Assembly (NCBI GenBank): GCA_964618515.1
Contig: CAZUAS010000066.1
Coordinates: 1 to 16,676, forward strand
From: JAFGNW01 sp964618515
GTDB taxonomy: Bacteria; Zixibacteria; MSB-5A5; GN15; FEB-12
DNA length: 16,676 nt
Reading direction: 5' to 3'
The notes under the pieces are model-generated. The model saw nothing but the letters and a program-made list of their open reading frames with translations, ran no database searches and was not told where the DNA came from. The position numbers and the translations under genes were made by a program. Positions 1-6,022 of this stretch are shown piece after piece. Every line of letters begins with the position of its first letter. The stretch's first letter is position 1.

Positions 1-38
1 CCGGTTATAAAATATAATTTATTTATTATAATAAATAA

Positions 39-69
39 AAAAACGGCGGGTTTTTTATCCGCCGTTTTT
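39..69 (-). terminator. Intrinsic terminator of the His-rich outer-membrane protein gene
   Basis: An 11-bp perfect inverted repeat (39-49 with 59-69) has a GC-rich core (CGGCGG/CCGCCG) and a 9-base loop. Read on the minus strand, the stem runs straight into a T tract of seven followed by AT-rich sequence, the classic Rho-independent layout. It lies about 75 bases beyond the stop of the gene ending at 146. The A/T flanks are symmetrical, so it could also work for a plus-strand transcript. Confidence 0.85.
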
Positions 70-145
70 GTATTTTAAACCACCGTTTTCAACCCCTATA
101 AGAACCCGAACTTCAACTTTATATATATTAAAACTCCTGAGTCCT

Positions 146-1276
146 TTAATGATGATGTTCATGAGAACCGAGGCAAATAACCAACTGAAGGTTGATTTCC
201 CAGACATTACTGCCCTTATCGGGTTGTATCCGGTGAGCCACCAACCTTACCTGACTGGTTTCTTCGAAAGGGGCATACCCGAAAAACACCCCGCTTCGCC
301 AGGTGTCGCTCAGGGTTGTCCCATTTTCTTCATTTACCGGGTATATTTCCCTTAGTCTGACCCATTCGATAATAGCTCCGACATTATATTTTTCACGGAA
401 ATGAAAATCAAGGTAACCATAGGCGCCATAGGATTTCACATAATCACGACCATAACCGGGGTCACTCCATGACACGATGACCTCCGCTTCCATTTGCACA
501 GTACTATAACGGGTGGGTCTATATTTATAACGAATGTCACCGCCGATTAACCAGCTTCGCAAAGACACCGGTTCTTCAATCCCGGCTTCCTCTTCGTATT
601 CACAAAAGGTATACACGGCATTCACCGCCGATACACCAAAGGCTATCTCGTTGGTTTCCGATAACGGCCAGGAACCGGCCAGCCGGCCGAAAAAACCCGG
701 GTCGTATCGCTTATGCTGGTGAGTTTCTTCCTCTTCCGTCGCTTCATGTTCGTGTTCTTTGAGAACCTCGCCTTTAAGAACCGCACCCATTACTTCGGTT
801 CCGACTCCGCCGACGGGCAAAGCAATCATAGCTCTAATTGCCATATCGGAAAGACCCTCGGAACCGAAAAAGATTTCATGGGGCAATGGTCGTTTGATAA
901 ACGAATACTCGTGCTGATGAACAGGATTCAGTCTCCCGAACTCCAGCAAATACTTACCCACCCGTAAATCTGCCTTTAAGGGAAGGCTTTTTTGGATGGT
1001 CACATAAATTTCTTCAATTTCAGCCTGGTGTTCCTTATGCCATGCCAGAACAATATTGCCATGAATACCATTACTGATTTCACCATCAAGGCAAAGTTCC
1101 ATTTCCGGTTGAGCGATATTCAGTTTCTCTTTTTCCTCGGACCGGTCTTTGTCATTGTGGCTGAAAATCTTAAAATCGCCGATAGCCGCTAAATCAGGCG
1201 GCCTGGCTTCATGCGAATATATCTTCGAGCAGGTAAATAAAAATAAAAAGCCGGAATACAAAAATATTCTGAACAT
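146..1276 (-). CDS. His-rich outer-membrane beta-barrel protein, probably metal-linked
   Basis: The product is 376 residues. It begins with a signal peptide (residues 1-21, hydrophobic, ending ...KIYS before HEARPP). The rest looks like a beta-barrel: alternating aromatic/polar strands and a conserved segment at about 107-145 (GKYLLEFGRLNPVHQHEYSF, then RPLPHEIFFGSEGLSD). From memory, this segment is typical of porin-like proteins found beside zinc or heavy-metal transport genes. Histidines are concentrated in a His/Glu loop (about residues 173-190, HEHEATEEEETHQHK) and at the very C-terminus (HEHHH), which suits binding of Zn or another divalent metal. A good Shine-Dalgarno sequence (AGGAG, about 7 bases upstream) supports the ATG at 1276. 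The nearest upstream gene encodes a small His/Cys-rich membrane protein, across a sequence gap. The barrel and export assignment is fairly secure; the metal and substrate are inference. Confidence 0.72.
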   Translation of the reverse strand: MFRIFLYSGFLFLFTCSKIYSHEARPPDLAAIGDFKIFSHNDKDRSEEKEKLNIAQPEMELCLDGEISNGIHGNIVLAWHKEHQAEIEEIYVTIQKSLPLKADLRVGKYLLEFGRLNPVHQHEYSFIKRPLPHEIFFGSEGLSDMAIRAMIALPVGGVGTEVMGAVLKGEVLKEHEHEATEEEETHQHKRYDPGFFGRLAGSWPLSETNEIAFGVSAVNAVYTFCEYEEEAGIEEPVSLRSWLIGGDIRYKYRPTRYSTVQMEAEVIVSWSDPGYGRDYVKSYGAYGYLDFHFREKYNVGAIIEWVRLREIYPVNEENGTTLSDTWRSGVFFGYAPFEETSQVRLVAHRIQPDKGSNVWEINLQLVICLGSHEHHH

Positions 1277-1294
1277 TTTTTACTCCTGATGCAA

Positions 1295-1312
1295 ACCGGA
1301 AAAAAATCCGGT
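1295..1312 (-). other. Small hairpin in the leader of the His-rich outer-membrane gene
   Basis: A 6-bp perfect inverted repeat (ACCGGA/TCCGGT) with a 6-base A/T loop lies just upstream of the Shine-Dalgarno sequence of the gene starting at 1276. On the minus strand it is not followed by a T tract, so it is not a typical terminator. It may be a leader structure or chance. The sequence directly beyond it is lost in the N gap. Confidence 0.3.
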
Positions 1313-1329
1313 GGTTTTATGGTAGGGTA

Positions 1330-1339
1330 NNNNNNNNNN
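1330..1339. other. Assembly gap (10 N)
   Basis: Ten consecutive N lie between two minus-strand genes. A fixed run of ten is normally a placeholder, so the true distance between the flanking genes, and whether anything lies between them, is unknown. Confidence 0.95.
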
Positions 1340-1346
1340 TATTCGA

Positions 1347-1646
1347 TTAAAAAACAATCCGGGTAAATTCAGGTGGTGCCCGGATTACTCTGCCGTTTAA
1401 AAACGGATTCAGGAGTAAATTAACACGTGGTTCAAAAATGAAAAACGCGAAATTTATGAAGATAGTTATTATAACAGGAAGGGTAATTATTAATGATATG
1501 GCTAAGAGACATATAAGACAATGGCCGTGGTCGTCTTCACAATGAGAGGTGTGATAAATAATTCCCACCAGAGCTGATAACAAGACCAGAACGGTCAACA
1601 ACCTCAGCCAAACCGGGACGTCAATTTTCACCGCAGTCCCTGTCAT
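1347..1646 (-). CDS. Small His/Cys-rich membrane protein (DUF2946-like)
   Basis: This is a 99-residue protein from the ATG at 1646. A TTG five codons further upstream is also open; neither start has a clear Shine-Dalgarno sequence. It has two hydrophobic segments (about residues 12-32 and 47-71) separated by a short metal-ligand-rich loop, HTSHCEDDHGHCLIC, with a HxxHCxxxHxHCxxC spacing. The C-terminus contains an 'RAPP' motif after a polar stretch. Two hydrophobic stretches, a His/Cys loop and a C-terminal RAPP/RGPP tail resemble the DUF2946 family, which is often seen next to copper or zinc outer-membrane receptors. The neighbour on the same strand is a His-rich outer-membrane protein, which fits a shared metal-handling role. 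The function is not established, and the downstream side is cut by the N gap. Confidence 0.6.
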   Translation of the reverse strand: MTGTAVKIDVPVWLRLLTVLVLLSALVGIIYHTSHCEDDHGHCLICLLAISLIITLPVIITIFINFAFFIFEPRVNLLLNPFLNGRVIRAPPEFTRIVF

Positions 1647-1752
1647 GGATATCAAGAACAATATAAATACAAATCATATTAAAAAATACGGTTTTATCTC
1701 GCTAATTTTTGTTAAAAAAATGAAATATTATAAAGTCAGTACTCAATTTTAT

Positions 1753-3375
1753 TTATTTTATATAACGGGTGGGGTCGGTAAGAGCGGCGTTAAGCGCCGA
1801 AGCTGCGGCGGTCGCCGGTGAAACATAAAAAACTTCTGCGGCCTGAGGCATAACCCCTTGTTCTACCGGCACCTGGAAAGTCGAAAGACATCTTTCACCT
1901 GTTGACAACCCCCCCATATGTATCTGCAGACAGCTTTCGCTGGCCGGGTTCATGATCATGGCTCCCGCTTCAACATATACCCGGATTAAACCTTTTTTCA
2001 AAGCCTCCAGATACACTTTGCGGGAAACCGGATAAACCAGCATGCGGCAATCGGGGTGAATTCTCTTTCCCTTAAGAATATCCGCTCCGACCCGAAGGTC
2101 ATCAAACCGGCCATTGGTATGAGAACCGAGCATAACCTGGTTGACAGGCAAACCTTCCAGCTCGCTTACCGGTTTGATATTGCCATCGGGGCAACTCACC
2201 TGCGGGGTGAGCTGTTCAATGCTAACCTGATAAACCTCGTGATAATCCGCGTCCTTATCTGGCATGATTGGCTTCAAATTCCCCCCGATTCGTTCGGTCA
2301 GGTATCGACGGGTAGTAGAATCATAAGGACAGACCGCCGCCCTCACACCCAGTTCTTGTGATATCACCGAAAGGGTGAAACGCTCGCTGGTCGACATCTG
2401 TGAAAGTGTAGGACCGCCATACTCCAGCACCTTACCGGTCAGGTCGCTGTTTTGCAGCTGCCTGACAATTGATAAAGCGATATCCCTGGTAAAAACACCC
2501 CGTGTTCTGCGACCGGTAATATTTACACGTACTGTCGATGGCACCTGAAATGGGAATTTACCCGATTTCCAGATGCTACTCATTTCTTCATCATTGATAA
2601 AAACCGCTAGAACATCCAGACTCCCCAGAGAAACAGTCAGCCGGTTGTTACCTACCAAAAACTGACCCGGCATCACCAGACCTTTCTCAATTATTACCTG
2701 AAACGCGTTGCCCTCCCGTACATCGAAGAAGTTCCTTATACCTTGACGTTTGACGAAATCCCGCACTTCCTTTTGGGACAGCCGGTTTTCGGGATCACCG
2801 GTTATCCTGGTAAAAGAGTCTATATGAATGACAATTTTATTGGGATTCCAGACAAACTCCGAACCGGAACTTCGGAAATCATTAATAATCTTACCCGCGT
2901 TATTGCGTACCAGGACCAGATCGGGTTCAACTTCAACCGTCTGACCAACTTCCACCTTGCCGCCCCCAACAGCCGTAGAAATTATTTTTCTGGCAATATC
3001 CTGTTTCCCGTACAGGGAACCGGTAACGACATTCGCTTTGGAATTGGGGAAATCCAGTTCAAGCTGTTCCAGCTTCAAAAAAGCCGGTTTTTCCTTGATG
3101 CCATAGCGCCGCCGCCAGTTATAAAAAGCCGCTTTGGAAATACCCAGTTCCAGCCCGCACTTCTCGTCATCGCCGAATCGTTCCCAGAGGTTGAGAATTT
3201 CCCGTTCGGAAAATTTGGGCAGAGAATATTTCGGGATATTCTTTTTCCGCCGCCAGTAAGCAATCAAATAAGCGGGAACGCCCCCCAGTCGCTCACCTAT
3301 CTTCTCATCGGTTTTATAGAGCTTCTGAAGTTGCAGCAGTTCTATTTTGGTGGGGATTTTTTTGCGGGGACTCAT
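1753..3375 (-). CDS. Tandem-HTH protein fused to a degenerate LeuC/aconitase large-subunit domain
   Basis: A 540-residue protein. Residues about 11-49 and 55-96 are two helix-turn-helix-like units with matching ends (IAYWRRKKNIPK and FYNWRRRYGIKEK). Residues about 117-540 align by eye over the whole length of a LeuC/homoaconitase large subunit: an LYGKQDIARKII start, FFDV at 216-219, GQFLVG at 237-242, KPVSELEG at 401-408, the GS-TNGR loop at 417-423, GERCLST at 493-499 and SPATAAASAL at 519-528. The family's key residues are gone: GSCTN reads GSHTN (His419), the CxxC pair reads SxxC (Ser479, Cys482), GTDSHT reads GNNRLT (242-247), and the SNRNF-type substrate loop after residue 499 is unrecognisable. 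A 4Fe-4S isomerase reaction is therefore very unlikely, and no LeuD-like small subunit is present in the window. The ATG overlaps the stop of the HIT gene (ATGA), so the two are probably co-translated. A DNA-binding, metabolite-sensing role is inference. Confidence 0.85.
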   Translation of the reverse strand: MSPRKKIPTKIELLQLQKLYKTDEKIGERLGGVPAYLIAYWRRKKNIPKYSLPKFSEREILNLWERFGDDEKCGLELGISKAAFYNWRRRYGIKEKPAFLKLEQLELDFPNSKANVVTGSLYGKQDIARKIISTAVGGGKVEVGQTVEVEPDLVLVRNNAGKIINDFRSSGSEFVWNPNKIVIHIDSFTRITGDPENRLSQKEVRDFVKRQGIRNFFDVREGNAFQVIIEKGLVMPGQFLVGNNRLTVSLGSLDVLAVFINDEEMSSIWKSGKFPFQVPSTVRVNITGRRTRGVFTRDIALSIVRQLQNSDLTGKVLEYGGPTLSQMSTSERFTLSVISQELGVRAAVCPYDSTTRRYLTERIGGNLKPIMPDKDADYHEVYQVSIEQLTPQVSCPDGNIKPVSELEGLPVNQVMLGSHTNGRFDDLRVGADILKGKRIHPDCRMLVYPVSRKVYLEALKKGLIRVYVEAGAMIMNPASESCLQIHMGGLSTGERCLSTFQVPVEQGVMPQAAEVFYVSPATAAASALNAALTDPTRYIK

Positions 3376-3863
3376 AACTTCTCAAAACCTTCCCTTATGG
3401 CATCATAAACATAGTCCAGAGGAACCGAAACCAGTTTGGTTTTACCCAGAACCATCATAAAACTGGTATCCCCGTTCCACCGGGGGACAATATGCATATG
3501 CAGATGTTCCGGGATTCCGGCTCCGGAACACCGCCCAAGGTTCATGCCCAGGTTGAAAGACTGCGGGCGTAAGGCTTTTTTTATTATTTTTACGGCAAGG
3601 CGGGTTAAATCGAAAAATTCATTGGATTCATCTTTTTTCAACTGGTCAAGGCGATAGATATGACGATTGGGCACAATTAAGGCATGACCGGAATTGTAAG
3701 GATACTTGTTCAGCACCACAAAACAGGACTCACCCCGGTGAACCACCAGGTTTTTCAATGAATCCCTTTTCTGATTGAAAGCTTTACAAAACGGACACCC
3801 TTTTTCCTTTTTGGCTAAAACAAAAGCAGCTCGCCATGGCGCCCATAGTATTTTATCATCCAT
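3372..3863 (-). CDS. HIT-family protein, Ap4A phosphorylase-like type
   Basis: A 163-residue cytoplasmic protein. It has the histidine triad HLHMHIV (His120, His122, His124) followed by PRWNGDTSFM, and an N-terminal zinc-type CPFC pair (Cys23, Cys26). NSGHALIVPNRH at 57-68 is the usual first half of the fold. The order WAPWR, CPFC, NSGH, GAGIPEHLHMHIVPRW is that of bacterial and archaeal HIT proteins related to Ap4A phosphorylases and nucleotidyl hydrolases, which act on nucleotide phosphoanhydride or phosphoramidate bonds through the middle His. Length is normal for the family. The stop overlaps the next gene's ATG by four bases. There is no Shine-Dalgarno sequence; a perfect TATAAT ends only six bases before the ATG, so the mRNA may be leaderless. 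Substrate cannot be told from sequence. Confidence 0.92.
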   Translation of the reverse strand: MDDKILWAPWRAAFVLAKKEKGCPFCKAFNQKRDSLKNLVVHRGESCFVVLNKYPYNSGHALIVPNRHIYRLDQLKKDESNEFFDLTRLAVKIIKKALRPQSFNLGMNLGRCSGAGIPEHLHMHIVPRWNGDTSFMMVLGKTKLVSVPLDYVYDAIREGFEKL

Positions 3864-3869
3864 GTTTCA

Positions 3870-3875
3870 ATTATA
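3870..3875 (-). promoter_or_regulatory. -10 element of the HIT gene, leaderless arrangement
   Basis: On the minus strand a perfect TATAAT is followed by TGAAAC and then the HIT ATG at 3863. A start site 6-8 bases after the -10 would fall on or next to the ATG, and no Shine-Dalgarno sequence is present. The -35 region is only T-rich, so the promoter call rests on the -10 match in AT-rich DNA. Confidence 0.4.
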
Positions 3876-3968
3876 CATAATTTAGAAAAATGAAAAAAGT
3901 AAAATAATTTTAATTTTTTGCTATTTGATTGTCTTATAAACAGTTGAGCTCGATATTTTATAATTTTA

Positions 3969-4023
3969 AGTGTTACCCTAATTATATACCATTATTTAAC
4001 TTACAATATAATTAGTGTTAACC
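3969..4023. repeat. Paired AGTGTTA repeats with a 10-bp inverted repeat, possible operator
   Basis: AGTGTTACCC (3969-3978) recurs as AGTGTTAACC (4014-4023), 45 bases apart. CTAATTATAT (3978-3987) is the exact inverse of ATATAATTAG (4006-4015). The element lies about 100-160 bases upstream of the HIT start. Direct plus inverted symmetry fits a binding site, but the surrounding DNA is very AT-rich, so chance is possible. Confidence 0.3.
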
Positions 4024-4160
4024 ATATTATAATTTAAGGTCATATATAAATAATTCCTGAAATTAAAAAAATTAATAGTAACCCGGGGGTATAGTGGCTT
4101 CAGAATCGGATAAGACGGTATCGAATTTTTTACAATAATTACTTGTTTATAAAAACGCAA

Positions 4161-4186
4161 TAAGGCCGATTATTTAATCGGCCTTA
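4161..4186 (-). terminator. Terminator after the DUF885 peptidase gene
   Basis: An 11-bp perfect inverted repeat (4161-4171 with 4176-4186, core GGCCGATT) has a 4-base loop and lies about 50 bases beyond the DUF885 stop. On the minus strand the stem is followed by TTGCGTTTTTAT, so the T tract is slightly displaced but present. It closes the minus-strand run that begins with the HtpX gene. Confidence 0.75.
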
Positions 4187-4238
4187 ATCTGATAATACTT
4201 CGATGATAACCGGACGGCTGCCGTTCGCGATTAAATTA

Positions 4239-5954
4239 TTAAGGCTTTTTTAAACCTAAAATTTCCCACATCAAGCTTGTGGGAATCGACCCTTCAGCCA
4301 ACAAAGCATCGTTAAATTCCCGCTCGGTGAAATTATCGCCCTTTTGTTCCATCATGGCTTGACGAAGGTTCTGAATTTCTCTTTTTCCCATTAAATATGA
4401 CATCCGATAGGTAGGCTCGTGGGTGTAATTGCGAACTTCATTCCTGATATATTCTTTTCCGGACTCGCTGGTTTCACCAAGGACATCGATCATCCAGTTG
4501 ACGCATTCCTCATAAGTAAACTGGCCGGTATGAAGTTTAACATCGGCAATCACCCGGGCCGCCCTGAACTTGATACCACCCAGCACACTCAGCCACTGGG
4601 CCGGATTTTCCTGGCCGTACAGACCAAAATGATACATCATTTCTTCACAATGGAGCGCCCAGCCTTCAATCATCATGTAATTAGTCTGCCATTTCCGGAC
4701 CGGGTCTTCATTGCGGCCGGCTAGCTGCATCTGGAGATGATGACCGGGGTAGGCTTCATGAACCACCGAGCTTCGAAAACCACGCCGATGAACATAGCGA
4801 TAACGCGCCGCCAGTTGTTTTGAATCAAGGTTGTCGGGTATAGGCCGGACATAAAATAAAGCCTTCTGAACTTTATCGAACGGACCTGCGGGCTGATAAG
4901 CGATACCGTTAATCATCGAACGTAAAAAGGGTGGTGTTTCCACGACCTCCAATGGAGCGATATCATCCGGGATGGTTATGAAATCATTAACCTTAAGAAA
5001 TATCTTCACCTGTTCCGGTTCCCAGTTGTAATAGTCGAGAAGGTCCTGCCGGTTAAAACTGGCCGGCACAAAGACCGAATCCTTGCCGTTCTGATGGTCG
5101 GATTCGACATAGAGTTCATACTCCTCATAAGCCGCCCGGGCATCCTCCAGCAGGGCCTCGCCGATTTTCAAAAGAGAATCGGAATCAAAATCCAGAAAAT
5201 ATTCATTAGTAAGCTTATAATCATAATTATTTTTGCCGATGGCAAAACTCTTTTCCTCGCCGGGGGTTACTTTTGAAAGGAACTGTAAAAAATCATTCAT
5301 GGCTTCCCGGGCCAGGGTCGAGACTTTTAAAATTTCGTCAGCCTTGTCGGGAAATTCTTTCATCAATTCAGAGGCTACTTCCTGATAAAATTGCATGGTG
5401 GATTCCAGCATCAAGCGAGCGGATTCAATATAAATCGGTGGGGGATTTTTGATATTTTTCCGGGCAATTGCTAAGTACTCCGGAACAGCTTTCATACGAC
5501 TGATGACGGAATAGATTTTTTCCGAAAGCGGGGCGTGCTGTGATAACATCAGAAAATAAAGACCGTTAATGACTTCTTCAACATAAAGCCGGGGTGACTT
5601 TTTATACCAGGCGATTTGTTTTAAGTCCAGAAGCGCGATATCGACATTCGCTTTAATCAGCTTATAATTAATCTTATCGTGCTCGGACAGGTTAGCGTTA
5701 CGATACTTATAAAGCTTTTTTTCAAAATCATTCAGTTTATCAATCATTGCCTTCACGGACTTAGATGAATAATCCGTCAACCGATGGTCATAACTGTGTA
5801 TGCCCATCTCGGTCGCCTTGACCGGGTAAAACGATTGTAAGGTCTCGAGAATCTCTTGAGAAAGTTGAGTAAAAGTCTGAGGAGCCGCCAGTATATCCCC
5901 GCAGATAAATATTATTGATATGACTAAAATCAGACTAAGAATTTTTCTGAGCAA
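4239..5954 (-). CDS. DUF885-family secreted metallopeptidase-like protein
   Basis: A 571-residue protein that starts with a signal peptide (MLRKILSLILVISIIF..., cleavage near ILAAP) and so acts outside the cytoplasm. The DUF885 signature is clear: HEAYPGHH (residues 399-406), a gluzincin-like HExxxGH motif, followed by EGWALHCEE at 430-438, whose first Glu is the likely third zinc ligand. Near the C-terminus, YLMGKREI is the usual end region of the family. Members are predicted metallopeptidases, mostly uncharacterised; the substrate is unknown. I chose the TTG at 5954 because AAAGGAGGT ends six bases before it and it places the signal peptide at the N-terminus. The frame stays open upstream to a GTG at 6008, but that start has no good ribosome binding site and would put 18 polar residues before the signal peptide. 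It follows the rRNA methyltransferase gene by 68 bases, probably in one transcript. Confidence 0.88.
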   Translation of the reverse strand: MLRKILSLILVISIIFICGDILAAPQTFTQLSQEILETLQSFYPVKATEMGIHSYDHRLTDYSSKSVKAMIDKLNDFEKKLYKYRNANLSEHDKINYKLIKANVDIALLDLKQIAWYKKSPRLYVEEVINGLYFLMLSQHAPLSEKIYSVISRMKAVPEYLAIARKNIKNPPPIYIESARLMLESTMQFYQEVASELMKEFPDKADEILKVSTLAREAMNDFLQFLSKVTPGEEKSFAIGKNNYDYKLTNEYFLDFDSDSLLKIGEALLEDARAAYEEYELYVESDHQNGKDSVFVPASFNRQDLLDYYNWEPEQVKIFLKVNDFITIPDDIAPLEVVETPPFLRSMINGIAYQPAGPFDKVQKALFYVRPIPDNLDSKQLAARYRYVHRRGFRSSVVHEAYPGHHLQMQLAGRNEDPVRKWQTNYMMIEGWALHCEEMMYHFGLYGQENPAQWLSVLGGIKFRAARVIADVKLHTGQFTYEECVNWMIDVLGETSESGKEYIRNEVRNYTHEPTYRMSYLMGKREIQNLRQAMMEQKGDNFTEREFNDALLAEGSIPTSLMWEILGLKKP

Positions 5955-5960
5955 AATCGA

Positions 5961-5970
5961 ACCTCCTTTG
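5961..5970 (-). promoter_or_regulatory. Strong ribosome binding site that fixes a TTG start
   Basis: On the minus strand this reads CAAAGGAGGT, a near-perfect anti-16S match, with six bases to the TTG at 5954. It decides the start of the DUF885 peptidase in favour of TTG over the upstream GTG at 6008. Confidence 0.8.
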
Positions 5971-6022
5971 TAATCCTGTAATTCGGCTTTTTTAACTAAA
6001 ATCCTCACCCCGATAAGTAATG

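Larger units (their letters stand above)
3864..4160. other. AT-rich intergenic region upstream of the HIT gene
   Basis: About 300 bases between the HIT start and the hairpin of the DUF885 gene. I see no coding frame. It is strongly AT-rich to about 4080, with short inverted and direct repeats at 3969-4023 and a promoter-like TATAAT at 3870-3875 on the minus strand, then a more mixed patch at 4081-4125. It is the likely regulatory region of the HIT and HTH-aconitase-like pair. Confidence 0.6.

Noticed and set aside
1753..3375. Assignment as leuC, functional 3-isopropylmalate dehydratase large subunit
   Set aside because: Two of three cluster cysteines and the GTDSHT and SNRNF-type loops are replaced, and no leuD or other leucine genes are present in the window.
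2743..3408. Long open frame (221 codons) on the plus strand opposite the aconitase-like gene
   Set aside because: The minus-strand frame has clear family motifs over its whole length; the antisense product shows no recognisable domain, and its openness follows from the codon pattern of the real gene.
4084..4130. tRNA-like stretch (GGGGGTATAGTGG ... GGTATCGAATT)
   Set aside because: It begins like a tRNA and has a T-loop-like piece, but it is far too short, has no 3' acceptor arm pairing with the 5' end and no anticodon stem.
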